DNA from: an uncultured Bacteroidales bacterium
GTDB taxonomy: Bacteria > Bacteroidota > Bacteroidia > Bacteroidales > UBA932
Direction: 5' to 3'
Assembly: GCA_900318355.1 (NCBI GenBank)
Contig: ONKE01000023.1
Span: forward strand, 1 to 46,843
Length of the DNA stretch: 46,843 nucleotides
Part shown: positions 6,731 to 15,545 of the stretch, in pieces
Layout: every line of letters starts with the position of its first letter
How positions within the stretch are numbered: the first letter of the stretch is position 1
Position numbers and translations under genes: made by a program
The notes under the pieces: model-generated
What the model saw: only the letters and a program-made list of their open reading frames with translations
The model's database searches: none
What the model was told of the DNA's origin: nothing

Positions 6731-9715
6731 TTAGAATCTGAAGTAGATGTTCAACATGTAATTGAAACCGGTCATATAGAAGTATTTGGCCGGGAAACGG
6801 TAGTAGCGCGTGTCGCTTTCGGTGTTGTCGACGACGCGGGTCTGCTCGTAGCCGCCGGTCTTGACGGAGGTGTTATTGAGCAGGTTCTTGGCGTTGAGCG
6901 AGAAACCGATGTTGTATTTGCGCTGGATGTACCACGACTTGCCGACGCTCACGTTGAGCAAGAAGCAAGGGTCGAACTTCTCCTGGGAGGCCATGTATTC
7001 GATCTCGCGGGGAGTGAACTTGTTGTCGGTACCGACGGTGGCGGCGTCAGTGCGGTAGAACGGGTTCATGTCCAGGTAGGAGTTGGCGAAGTAGTCACCG
7101 CTCAGTTCGACGAACCAATAGTTGTAGTTCCAGTTCAGGCCGAGGCTGGCAGCCAGTTCGGGAGTGCCGGGGACATGGTGCTGCTGGAAGCCGGTCTGGA
7201 CGAAGTTGCCGTCGAAGTCGGTGACATAGTCGCCGTCGGGGTATTTGCGGTAGACCGGATGGCTCTGCCAGTAAGGGATAAGTTCGTCTTCCATAACCAC
7301 TTCCGTGCTGTTGTCGACCGTCATGGTCATGCGGGGGTTGGAAGCGTAGACGAAGTTGCCGAGGGCGAGGACGCCGCGCAGGGACAGGCTGGGGATCGGG
7401 GTGGGAACCCTGAATCCGAACTCAAGGCCGATGTGGCGCTCGTCGATGCCGCTCATGGCGAAGTTGGTGAATGCATTCTGCAGGTCGTTGTAGAAGCTCA
7501 TCACCTTGGACTTGTCGTTGATGCGGGTGTAGTAGCCGGTCAGGCGGAAGTTGTAGCCCGCCGAGGAGAACTGCCAGTTGATGTCGGAGGAGAAGGTCTT
7601 GACCGTCGTGAGGCCGTTCATCAGGGAGTTGCGCGTACGCGGGGAGATGAATGCCTGGTTGAAGGTCGGAGCATCGCTGAAGTAGCCGGCGTTGGCGTAG
7701 AAACGCATGTTGCCGCCGATGACGTAGGCCAGGTTGACCTTTGCTGCACCGGTCAGGAAACGGGACACTTTCGACTGTCCGAAGGACGTGACGGCCTCGT
7801 TGGTGATGGGGTCGTAGGAGGTGAGGACGTTGCCGGAAGGGTCGAGGATTTCGTCGCCCTCGGGAGTGAGGCCGGCGAAGAGGCCCTTGCGCACCAGACC
7901 TTCGCGCCAGAAAGCGTTGTAGCCCAGACGGCCGGCGAGGTTGGCGCTGAAGCCGCCCACGGCGAAATGGCCGTTGACCCAGCCTTCGAGGTTGCGCACC
8001 TGCGCATAGTAGTCGTAGCCGTATTTGTCGCCTACGCCGAGGGTTTCGACCTGGCCCGCCGACATGAAGTAGTCGAGGTTGTTGGCCACCTTGGCGGGAA
8101 TTGCGGCGAAGTCGCGGTCGGCGAAGTTGTCGAGGTTGAGGTAGTAGTCGCCGCCGAGGAGGTCGCCCACCGTCTTGTAGTATTCAGTGCGGTTGATGCG
8201 GGCGGAAAGGCCGCCGGTGAGGGTGAACCAGTCGGCTGCACGCCACTTGGCGTTGGCCGCGAAGTTGAAGTCGTTCTGGTCGACGTGGCGGTGTTCGAGG
8301 ATGTATTTCGAACGTTTCTTGCCCCACTCGTTGACGCTGGCACGGTTCACGTCGTAGATACGCTGCCAGTTGAGCTGGGTGACCGAAAGGTCGCCGTGGG
8401 TCCATGCGTCGCGGGCCCATTCGGCCTTGACGGGGCTGTTGCGCTTGAAGTCGGCGACGTCGATGCCATAGCCGCCGTAGTAGGGGTTGTTCTCTTCGAG
8501 ATAATAGTAGCTCGGGAGGTTGCGGTAGTAGTCAGGCGACGGGTTGGGGGCGTCGTACCAGTCCATGGCCGAAGTCACGTTGGAACCGAAACGGCAGAGG
8601 AACGTGGCCGAGGCGCTGAACTTGTAGTTGGGCGTGAAATCGTATTTGAGGATGGCGATAGGCTCGTGGGTGGTACGGACGCGGGAGTTGCGCACCTTGC
8701 CGTCCTGCATACCCCAGTTGGAGTTGTAGAAGTTGCTGCGCACCAGATCGTAGACCTCCTGGGTGGAGGAATTCTGCATGCCGCGGGAGCCGGGAGAGGC
8801 CAGGAACGCCGCGCTCAGCTTATGGGCGTCGCCGAATTTCTTTTCGGCCGAGGCATAGTAGGCGAAACTGCGGTAGAATACGCCGGGAACCCAGTCGTTG
8901 CCGCCGAAACGGCCCGAGACGCTGAATGCGTAGGACCAGCCGTTGTCCAGGGGGCCGGATGCATATGTCATCATCAGACGCAGACGGTAGAAGGCGCTGT
9001 TGGTCAGCACGCTCCCCCGCCATCCCTTACGGACGTAGGAAGCCGTCATTGGCATATTGACGAGGCCGTTGTAGCCGCCGAGACCGTAGTCGGAAACCTC
9101 CAGTCCGGAAGAGGACATCTTCGCACGGGAAGCCTCGTTGAGGCCGCTCCACAGGCTGAACGGAGAATAGCCGGTGACGGCGTCGTTGAGGCGGACGCCG
9201 GCCACGTAGACATCCTGGGTCTCGCTGCTGTAGCCGCGGGCCTTGAAGCGGACGTTGCTGAAGTTGAACGCCGCAACCTGCTCGAAGACGTCGTTCTGCC
9301 CGAAGAGGACCGTAGGATTGTCGTTGTAGCCGCTGTCGTCCATGTCGAACTCCAGGAGGTTGTCTTCCATGGTGTCGTCCACGACCTGCGTCGGCGTCAT
9401 CGAGAGGTTGAACATATTTTTGACGAAACCGTCGTTGACCGTCACCGACACGCGGTTTTCCAGGAAGGCCGGGGCCGAGATGACGAGGTCATACATGCCG
9501 TTGTCCAGGTTTTCTATGAGGAAGGTGCCATCCTGTGACGACAGGATCTCGGTCACCAGGACGTCGCCCTTGTAGAGTTTGAGCGAGGCCTGCTGGATGG
9601 CCGACCTGTCAGCACGGCTGACGACCGTTCCTTTCACGCCGCCCGTGTATTCCTGGGCGGAAAGACCCAGGCAGCAGAGAGCGGCGGCAAGCACCAGGAT
9701 AAATTTCTTTGACAT
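6731..9715 (-). CDS. TonB-dependent outer-membrane receptor (third of three), 994 aa
   Basis: It has a signal peptide (cleavage after LGLSA, about residue 20), then a carboxypeptidase-regulatory-like domain (about 22-110, EYTGGVKGTVVSRAD). A plug follows (about 115-250; VRFKARGYSSETQDVYVAGVRL is the plug core), then a long Tyr/Asn/Gly-rich barrel ending in YFRF, the aromatic C-terminus of outer-membrane proteins. It should import a ligand using TonB energy. Unlike the other two receptors it lacks the VTKSGTN-type motif, so it belongs to another subfamily. The gene sits 6 bases after the EEP nuclease-like gene and 6 before the DUF5689 lipoprotein. That tight packing suggests it imports what the secreted enzymes release. 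Confidence 0.9.
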   Translation of the reverse strand: MSKKFILVLAAALCCLGLSAQEYTGGVKGTVVSRADRSAIQQASLKLYKGDVLVTEILSSQDGTFLIENLDNGMYDLVISAPAFLENRVSVTVNDGFVKNMFNLSMTPTQVVDDTMEDNLLEFDMDDSGYNDNPTVLFGQNDVFEQVAAFNFSNVRFKARGYSSETQDVYVAGVRLNDAVTGYSPFSLWSGLNEASRAKMSSSGLEVSDYGLGGYNGLVNMPMTASYVRKGWRGSVLTNSAFYRLRLMMTYASGPLDNGWSYAFSVSGRFGGNDWVPGVFYRSFAYYASAEKKFGDAHKLSAAFLASPGSRGMQNSSTQEVYDLVRSNFYNSNWGMQDGKVRNSRVRTTHEPIAILKYDFTPNYKFSASATFLCRFGSNVTSAMDWYDAPNPSPDYYRNLPSYYYLEENNPYYGGYGIDVADFKRNSPVKAEWARDAWTHGDLSVTQLNWQRIYDVNRASVNEWGKKRSKYILEHRHVDQNDFNFAANAKWRAADWFTLTGGLSARINRTEYYKTVGDLLGGDYYLNLDNFADRDFAAIPAKVANNLDYFMSAGQVETLGVGDKYGYDYYAQVRNLEGWVNGHFAVGGFSANLAGRLGYNAFWREGLVRKGLFAGLTPEGDEILDPSGNVLTSYDPITNEAVTSFGQSKVSRFLTGAAKVNLAYVIGGNMRFYANAGYFSDAPTFNQAFISPRTRNSLMNGLTTVKTFSSDINWQFSSAGYNFRLTGYYTRINDKSKVMSFYNDLQNAFTNFAMSGIDERHIGLEFGFRVPTPIPSLSLRGVLALGNFVYASNPRMTMTVDNSTEVVMEDELIPYWQSHPVYRKYPDGDYVTDFDGNFVQTGFQQHHVPGTPELAASLGLNWNYNYWFVELSGDYFANSYLDMNPFYRTDAATVGTDNKFTPREIEYMASQEKFDPCFLLNVSVGKSWYIQRKYNIGFSLNAKNLLNNTSVKTGGYEQTRVVDNTESDTRYYRFPAKYFYMTGFNYMLNIYFRF

Positions 9716-9721
9716 ATGCTG

Positions 9722-10792
9722 TTACTTATTACTTACTACAATATAGGTCGGGAAGTGGTCGCTGTACCCGTTGGTGAAAACTCCGTTGGAGAAGGTGCGC
9801 TTGGGCTGGTCTTTGTACTGACCTTCGTCCTGGCGCATCCACGGCGTCGAGAAAATGCGGCCGTAGAATTTCTTCTTGACGATGGGCCTGATGGTAAGGC
9901 TTCCGGCGGGGGCTTTCACGAGGTTGGAGTTGACTACCAGGATGTCGTAGATGTTCCACTCTCCGCGGTAGGCCAGGGAGCCGTAACCGGCCTTGAGCAT
10001 AGAAACAAAGGGCGAGAAGAAGTCTTCCTCCTTAACGTCTTCAATCTTTTCGCGGCCGTGCATGTAGACCGCCATGCTGTCGTCGGTGGGGTTGTCGTTC
10101 ATATCGCCCATGGCGACTATCTTGATGCCGGGATATTTCTCCATGAGCTTCATGGATTCATCATACATGATTTCGCCGCCGCGGCTGCGCAGGTCGCCGC
10201 CCTTGCCGCCGATACGGGAAGGGAGGTGGGCTACGAAGAAGGCGAACATTTCGCCGTTCAGCATGCCCCTGACCATGAGGATGTCACGGGTGCGGAACCA
10301 GTTTTGCTGCTCCTCGTCCATGGAGAACTCGATTTCGTCGGAGTCGAAATTGAAGGGGATGCTGCGGCTTTCCAGCACGGTGAACTGCTCGGGCTTATAG
10401 AGCAGGGCGACGTCAACGCCACGGCGGTCGGGGCCGTCGTAGTGGACGATCTGGTAGTTGGCCTCGGCGATCTCCGGCTGGCTCACGAGGTCTTCAAGGA
10501 CGTGGCGGTTTTCGATTTCGCTCACGCCGAGGATGGTGTGCCAGACCTTGTTTTCGTCCTTCATCGCACGGATGACGGAGGCCATGTTGTGGAGTTTCTT
10601 CTCGTATTTCACCTCGGTCCACTGGTTCGCGCCGTCGGGAAGATATTCGTAGTCGTTCTTGCCGTCGTCGTGATAGGTGTCGAAGAGGTTTTCGAGGTTG
10701 TAGAAACCTATGACGTAGCTGCGCTTCGGGCCTGCGGCGGATGCGGTGAGCACCACCAGGAGGCTAAGGAGTATGGTCAGTGTCTTTTTCAT
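9722..10792 (-). CDS. Secreted endonuclease/exonuclease/phosphatase-family enzyme, 356 aa
   Basis: This is a metal-dependent phosphodiesterase of the EEP (DNase I-like) superfamily. The motifs appear in order: FYNLENLFDT near residue 32 (Asn for metal or phosphate), VSEIEN near 92 (metal-binding Glu), DRRGVDVALLY near 125, MGDMNDNP near 225 (G-D-x-N) and GYSDHFPTYI at the C-terminus (Asp-His). It has a type I signal peptide (MKKTLTILLSLLVVLTASA), so it is secreted, not lipid-anchored. Family members cut DNA, RNA, phosphoinositides or sphingomyelin; beside a DNA/RNA endonuclease, nucleic acid is the likelier substrate. The ATG at 10792 starts the signal peptide and leaves 11 bases to the previous stop; the in-frame upstream start would overlap it. 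Confidence 0.88.
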   Translation of the reverse strand: MKKTLTILLSLLVVLTASAAGPKRSYVIGFYNLENLFDTYHDDGKNDYEYLPDGANQWTEVKYEKKLHNMASVIRAMKDENKVWHTILGVSEIENRHVLEDLVSQPEIAEANYQIVHYDGPDRRGVDVALLYKPEQFTVLESRSIPFNFDSDEIEFSMDEEQQNWFRTRDILMVRGMLNGEMFAFFVAHLPSRIGGKGGDLRSRGGEIMYDESMKLMEKYPGIKIVAMGDMNDNPTDDSMAVYMHGREKIEDVKEEDFFSPFVSMLKAGYGSLAYRGEWNIYDILVVNSNLVKAPAGSLTIRPIVKKKFYGRIFSTPWMRQDEGQYKDQPKRTFSNGVFTNGYSDHFPTYIVVSNK

Positions 10793-10803
10793 AGCCCGGT
10801 AAA

Positions 10804-12048
10804 TTATCTCCACCATTCAACGGTCTTGGGATCCTGTGTCTTGATCTGGGCGGCCTTGTCGGCGCCTACGCGGCTCTCAAGGGCGGCGAACAGCTTGTAG
10901 CCCAGCTTCTTTTCCAGTTCGTCGATGGAAATGGCCCAGTCGCGGGTGTATTTGACGTTGCTCTTGCTTTCGGCGCTCCATTCCTCGTGGTCGAACCAGA
11001 AGCCGGCGGCCATGAAACCGTCGATGCCAACGCCCTTGATGGAGGAGTAGCGGAGGCAGGCCTTGAAGTAGGCGGTGGGGACGGTGATCTGATGGCCGGA
11101 GCGGTCGTAGACGTAGTATTTCGCGTTCTTGGTCACGCAACCGGTAACGCAGAAGAGGGTGTCACGGTCCAGCGACGGGGTCCAGGCGTTGGAAATCTTG
11201 TTTTCAAGATTGGCCCAGGTGCCGCCGTTGAAATTGTTGTTCTGCGGAGTCATGTTGGTGCCGTAGAAGGTCATGGCATTGTTTTCATACACTCCCTGAC
11301 GGTGGTAGGAAGGAATCTGGTGGCCGCGTGCGTACCAACCGTTGTTGCCTTCGCGGTAGCCGCCGGAGACATCCTGCTGCAAGGCACTTTCCATAAAAGG
11401 ATCGTAGCCCCAGGCCTCGGTGCGGGTGCCGCTCTGGAGGTTGGAACCGCGGATGGCGGCGTTGGTCGGATATGCAACCCAGAAAGCTACGCGGTCGTCG
11501 TAGTTGAAGTAGTAGGAGAAGTTGCGCGTCTTGACGCCCGCCTGGGTGGTCATGGCGTGGGCGACGAAGTCCATGCCGTCGCCGGCCTTGGTCTCGGGCA
11601 ACTCAAGCCATGAAACGGGGGCGACCGCAACCGGAGTGATGTCCAGGGCAGAACCCGAAGCAGTGCCGCCGTCGCTTATCTTGCCGGACTGGGTGAAACG
11701 ATATTCGGAGGCGTAGCCGGCGCAGTGGAGCGTAATGATGCAGGTGCGCGCGTCGTTGGCATCGTTGATGCCGTAGCTGAGGGTGACGTCAGCCTGGCCG
11801 GTGCCGCGGTTGGGCTCAACTTTGGCCCAGCCGGAACCGTTGCCCTCGGGATACGAGACCGAGAGGGTCCACGAGCTTTCCGCCTCAACATTGATGTGTT
11901 GCTGCTTGCTGTCCTGGGCCGCGGGAGTACGGAGCTGCAGGATGACAGGCACCTCTTCCGGCCCCTGCTTGCGGCATGAGACCGGGAGCATCGCCATGGC
12001 GGCAAGGACCGCCGCCACGATCGGCATAAAGTGTCTGGTTGCTTTCAC
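10804..12048 (-). CDS. Lipoprotein DNA/RNA non-specific endonuclease with BACON domain, 414 aa
   Basis: This is a beta-beta-alpha-metal nuclease (Endonuclease_NS, NucA-like) that should cut single- and double-stranded DNA and RNA outside the cell. The signal peptide ends in the lipobox LPVSC at about residue 25. A BACON-like beta-sandwich follows (about 35-125, with SSWTLSVSYPEGNGSGWAKV). The nuclease domain spans about 150-405: ARGHQIPS near 245 supplies the general-base His, and TNMTPQNNNFNGGTWANLE near 270-290 supplies the Mg-binding Asn and the Glu. The common DRGH is ARGH here. The start is GTG at 12048; an ATG at 12027 would lose the basic N-terminus of the signal. The start lies 3 bases past the preceding stop. 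Confidence 0.88.
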   Translation of the reverse strand: MKATRHFMPIVAAVLAAMAMLPVSCRKQGPEEVPVILQLRTPAAQDSKQQHINVEAESSWTLSVSYPEGNGSGWAKVEPNRGTGQADVTLSYGINDANDARTCIITLHCAGYASEYRFTQSGKISDGGTASGSALDITPVAVAPVSWLELPETKAGDGMDFVAHAMTTQAGVKTRNFSYYFNYDDRVAFWVAYPTNAAIRGSNLQSGTRTEAWGYDPFMESALQQDVSGGYREGNNGWYARGHQIPSYHRQGVYENNAMTFYGTNMTPQNNNFNGGTWANLENKISNAWTPSLDRDTLFCVTGCVTKNAKYYVYDRSGHQITVPTAYFKACLRYSSIKGVGIDGFMAAGFWFDHEEWSAESKSNVKYTRDWAISIDELEKKLGYKLFAALESRVGADKAAQIKTQDPKTVEWWR

Positions 12049-12051
12049 GGC

Positions 12052-15000
12052 TTATTTTGTTACGAGTTGGATATCGTCGATACGGACGTTCTGGGCAAGG
12101 GAGTTGGTAAAGACCAGGGTCATGGTGCTTACACCCGCGGAAATGGTTATCGGGTAGGAGATGGTGAAGGGCTTGGCAGCCTCGGTGCCGGTAACTACAT
12201 TGCCGACAGTGACGCCGGAAGTAGTCGAAGAAACGGCGTATTTGCTGGCGCTCTTAATGTTGTTGACCTTGAAGGTCAGGGTCGCCTGCGTTGCGCCTGC
12301 AGTAGGAATGCCGGTGATCGTCCATTCATCATCCGGATCAGCCGCCTCGGCCTTGCCGCGGAAGATAAGATTGGGCTGGGCGGTGCCGCCATCCATTTCG
12401 CTGTCCACTTTGATGGTGGAATTGGCCATCGTAACCGTATAGGAGACTTTTCCGCCGCCATAGACCGTGGTGCCGGAGTAGGTGTAGGCGGAGAGGGCCG
12501 TCTCGGCCGCAGCGCCGGTCCAGGTTTCGGCCCAAAGGACGGTGCCGGAGCCGGAGGGATCGGTGTTGCCGCCCTGCTGACCACCCTGCTCGCCGCCTTG
12601 TTCGCCGCCCTGCTCGCCGCCTTGTTCGCCGCCCTGCTCGCCGCCACCCTGCTGGCCACCGCCGCCTTCGACGGTGCCCTTGCCGGCTACCTTAACATTC
12701 CAGATCTCCCATGTACCGGCAGCGGAGGATGTGCTCTTGTAGACGAACGCGACCTTGATCTTCTGGCCAAGGAAGGAGGCCAGGTCGATGGTCTGGGCGT
12801 CGCCCGCGGAGGCGGACCAGTTGCCGGAAGCGATCTCCGGATATGTGATGGTCTGCTTGACCGGGTTGCCGTCGGCGCCTATGATGTAGACCATGGCCTC
12901 GTCGGCGACCGTGCCGAAGTATTTGTTGATGATCTGCAGGAAAGTCAGCTTCGCCTCGGTGGCCTTGGAGAGGTCGATTTCAGGCGAAACGAGCCAGCTT
13001 TCGGCGGCCTTGTTGCTGCCGGCGTAGGCGGAGGCCTTCATGTAGTGACGCTCGGCGTCGTGCTTCCAGACATAGCTCAGGCCTTCTTCCATGTTCTTGT
13101 TGTCGATGGTGAAGTTGCCCTGGCTGGCCTCGAACGTCTCCTCGAGGAAGGTCACGTCACCGACGACGGGCTCGGACTGGCCTGCGGTTACGGTCACCGT
13201 GCAGGTGGCGCTGGCGGCCGTGAATTTGCCCTCGACAGCGGCGACGGAGGCAGTGATCGTGGCGGTGCCGGCGGCCTTGGCGGTGATAACGCCGCCGATG
13301 ACCGAAGCGACCTGGGGATTGGATGTGCCGTAGGTTATGGTGGCGGTGGAGTTGGTCGTGGCGGCATTGGTCACGGACTCGCCCACTGTCATGCTGAGGC
13401 TGGCCTGCGGGAACGTCACCGTGGCTGTCACCGGCTGGGAAGGAGCCGGAGCGGAGCCCTTGGCATAGAGCGTCGGGAGGGAGCGGGTCTCAGAGGTCGC
13501 ATCGTAAGCGCCGGCGGAGTTGTACGAGGAATCGTACTGGATGAACTTGTTCCGGGCGGCGTTCGTGATCTTGAACGTGCCGTCGTTCTGCGGCTCGACC
13601 GTCCAGACGCCGGCCTCGGCCGGGATGCCTTCGGAGACGTTGAAGTTGTTGTGGGTGGCGTCCATGTAGAGGTAGCGGCCGTCGGGCTGCTTGATGTAGA
13701 AGCCGTTGTCCGCCGCCTCGAAGACGAACTCATCGGAGGTTTCGGCCTCGATGGTGCCCGTGGCGGAGACCGTCACGGCCGTGCTGTAGAGCCAGCCGTA
13801 GGTCTTGTCGGCAGCGACGCCGCTGACTTTCTGGTCGCCGAAGACAATCACGTAGCCCGTGCCGGCCACCACGGAGGAGACTTTTTCATAGACGTTGCCC
13901 GTCGGGGTGTCGGGGCCGGGGCCGGGAGTGTCGCCGCCCGGGGTGATGTCGATGACGGTGCCGGCAGTCGAGGACTCGGCGAGGGTCACGTCGTCGAGGC
14001 GGTAGCTGCTGGCTTCCTTGGTCGCAAAGCGGATATAGAGGGAATTTACGCCTTCAGGCAGGGTGAAGGTCGAGGTAGCGAGGGCCCAGGTGGCCGCTTT
14101 CACGCCGCCGTCAAAAGCGTAGGTAAGGTCGGCCCAGGTGGAGCCGTCGCCGCTGAGGGAAACGATGAACTTGCTGTAATCGAAGTTGTTGGCATCACCG
14201 GTGGCGCCATAGAGGCTGTGATAACCGCCGAAGGAAAGCGTATAGTTGCGGCCGGTGGCCAGGGTGATCTTCTCGATGACGAAGTTGCCCGTCTCGCCGA
14301 AGAAGATGTTGTTGGTGCCGGAAGCGCCGGTGTAGTCCTTCGACGGGGTGTTGCTGCGGACCGTGATCTTCGCACCGCCGGAATAGGTGACCGTGGTGGC
14401 GCCGGAGCCGGACTGGTTCTTATAGACATCGGAAGAACCGATCGCAGGCCAGGCCGTGCCGTCCTGCGTGGCGGCCGTCTTGTCGAAATTGTTCGTGTAC
14501 ACCACGCCGCCCGGGGTCGGGGTGGGGCCCGGATCCGGAGTTTCACCGCCGCCGGAGGTGCCGGTTTCGATCTTCACCAGACGGACTTCCCATGTGCCGG
14601 CCTTGGTAGTGGAGCCTTTGTAGCAAAGGCCTACCTGAATCTTCTTGCCGATGAATTCCTTGATGTCCATAGCTCCGGAGGAGACGAAGGTCCAGTCGCT
14701 GCCGGAAGGATAAGTGGGGATGGTGAACTGCTTCCATTCGCCGCCGACAGGACGTACATACACGAGCCACTCCTTGCTCATCGTGCCGGCGTAGCGTCCG
14801 GCGTGCTCGATGGAGAGCAGGGCGCTCGGGGCGTTGGTCAGGTCGATCTCCGGGGAGATGAGCCAGCTTTCGGCGTTGTAGTTGGTCGAATTGACATATG
14901 AAGTCGCCTTCATGCCCTGGGAGGTGCCGCCATAGGTCCAGACGTTGGAGACCGCGGCGTCCTTGCTCTTGTCCTCGATGGTCCAGTCGCCCTGGCCGGT

Positions 15001-15408
15001 CAGGAGGTTGAAGGAAACGATCACGCCTTCGACGGGAGCCGGGCCTGTACCCTTCTGGGAAATCTTGACCGAACGGGTCATGAGGTTGTTGCCGAGAACG
15101 AAGTCCACCTGGCCGGAGCGGTCGTAGCTGTCGTTAGGGTCGACGGTGATGACGACTGTGCTGGCGCCGGCAGAGGCCTGGCCGCGGGTGCGGCTGATAC
15201 CGATCCATGAATCGCTGGAAGTGGCGCGCCAGTCGCGCGTCGAATAGATGGACAGGTTGTGACGGCCGCCAGCCTGATCGAAGTTCAGGTCCTGGCTTGA
15301 GAACATCGCGCTGGGAGCGCCCAGATTGGCATCTTTCTCCTCCTGGCAGCCTACAAACAGCGCTGCGGCCATGGCGAGGAGGGGTAAGAGAAGGTTTTTG
15401 ACTTTCAT
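12052..15408 (-). CDS. Large multidomain lipoprotein (BACON, choice-of-anchor-J-like, Big_2), 1118 aa
   Basis: This is a surface-exposed modular lipoprotein (lipobox FVGC, about residue 21). In order: a BACON domain (about 35-120); a choice-of-anchor-J/cleaved-adhesin-like sandwich (about 128-285, AESWLISPEIDL); a jelly-roll-like unit (about 305-480); a beta-rich unit with possible trefoil character (about 505-650). Then come a Big_2 Ig-like domain (about 655-740, TYGTSNPQVASVIGG), a second anchor-J unit (about 750-905, AESWLVSPEIDL), a GGEQ-repeat linker (about 915-945) and a final sandwich (about 955-1118). There is no catalytic motif, so adhesion or binding of substrate is likely. It opens the second block and is followed 3 bases later by the nuclease. 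A -7 box lies at 15441-15448. Confidence 0.85.
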   Translation of the reverse strand: MKVKNLLLPLLAMAAALFVGCQEEKDANLGAPSAMFSSQDLNFDQAGGRHNLSIYSTRDWRATSSDSWIGISRTRGQASAGASTVVITVDPNDSYDRSGQVDFVLGNNLMTRSVKISQKGTGPAPVEGVIVSFNLLTGQGDWTIEDKSKDAAVSNVWTYGGTSQGMKATSYVNSTNYNAESWLISPEIDLTNAPSALLSIEHAGRYAGTMSKEWLVYVRPVGGEWKQFTIPTYPSGSDWTFVSSGAMDIKEFIGKKIQVGLCYKGSTTKAGTWEVRLVKIETGTSGGGETPDPGPTPTPGGVVYTNNFDKTAATQDGTAWPAIGSSDVYKNQSGSGATTVTYSGGAKITVRSNTPSKDYTGASGTNNIFFGETGNFVIEKITLATGRNYTLSFGGYHSLYGATGDANNFDYSKFIVSLSGDGSTWADLTYAFDGGVKAATWALATSTFTLPEGVNSLYIRFATKEASSYRLDDVTLAESSTAGTVIDITPGGDTPGPGPDTPTGNVYEKVSSVVAGTGYVIVFGDQKVSGVAADKTYGWLYSTAVTVSATGTIEAETSDEFVFEAADNGFYIKQPDGRYLYMDATHNNFNVSEGIPAEAGVWTVEPQNDGTFKITNAARNKFIQYDSSYNSAGAYDATSETRSLPTLYAKGSAPAPSQPVTATVTFPQASLSMTVGESVTNAATTNSTATITYGTSNPQVASVIGGVITAKAAGTATITASVAAVEGKFTAASATCTVTVTAGQSEPVVGDVTFLEETFEASQGNFTIDNKNMEEGLSYVWKHDAERHYMKASAYAGSNKAAESWLVSPEIDLSKATEAKLTFLQIINKYFGTVADEAMVYIIGADGNPVKQTITYPEIASGNWSASAGDAQTIDLASFLGQKIKVAFVYKSTSSAAGTWEIWNVKVAGKGTVEGGGGQQGGGEQGGEQGGEQGGEQGGEQGGQQGGNTDPSGSGTVLWAETWTGAAAETALSAYTYSGTTVYGGGKVSYTVTMANSTIKVDSEMDGGTAQPNLIFRGKAEAADPDDEWTITGIPTAGATQATLTFKVNNIKSASKYAVSSTTSGVTVGNVVTGTEAAKPFTISYPITISAGVSTMTLVFTNSLAQNVRIDDIQLVTK
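12586..12645 (-). repeat. Tandem 12-bp repeat encoding GGEQ linker
   Basis: There are five 12-bp units. On the plus strand CTGCTCGCCGCC and TTGTTCGCCGCC alternate, so the true period is 24 bp. They encode repeated Gly-Gly-Glu-Gln with alternating Glu/Gln codons. Less regular copies flank it (about 12568-12666). The linker joins the second anchor-J unit to the last domain of the lipoprotein, and copy number is likely to vary between strains by slippage. Confidence 0.9.
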
Positions 15409-15440
15409 TGTATGGTTATTTGTTTAATTTGCCTAGTTTG

Positions 15441-15448
15441 CAAATATA
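15441..15448 (-). promoter_or_regulatory. -7 promoter element of the large lipoprotein/nuclease block
   Basis: Minus-strand TATATTTG matches TAnnTTTG, 32 bases before the ATG at 15408. No -33 TTTG is at the expected distance. Its place after the terminator at 15493-15523 supports a new transcription unit here. Confidence 0.6.
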
Positions 15449-15492
15449 CACATTATTCCGCGCATTTCCGCGCGCGCCCGCGATAAAAAGCC

Positions 15493-15523
15493 AAAAAAAG
15501 TCCGGCCCCAGAAGGAACCGGAC
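15493..15523 (-). terminator. Rho-independent terminator after the second receptor
   Basis: On the minus strand GTCCGGTTCC, loop TTCT, GGGGCCGGAC form a 10-bp stem with two G-U pairs, then CTTTTTTT. It begins about 22 bases after the receptor stop and separates the two blocks of surface genes. Confidence 0.88.
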
Positions 15524-15545
15524 AATCGGCAGTATTATATTGCTG

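Noticed and set aside
7175-9538. 787-codon open frame on the plus strand
   Set aside because: It is antisense to the third TonB-dependent receptor, repetitive in Val, Glu and Gly, and has no recognisable motif.
10793-10816. Eight-codon extension of the EEP enzyme overlapping the nuclease gene
   Set aside because: The signal peptide starts at 10792 and the shorter form gives an ordinary 11-base gap.
12586-12645. Regular repeats that might suggest a CRISPR array
   Set aside because: Units are 12 bp with no spacers and encode a GGEQ linker in frame. No CRISPR array or cas gene was seen in the window.
12031-14901. 956-codon open frame on the plus strand
   Set aside because: It is antisense to the large modular lipoprotein, has a Gly/Val/Asp-rich composition with no signal peptide or domain, and arises from GC-rich codons of the real gene.
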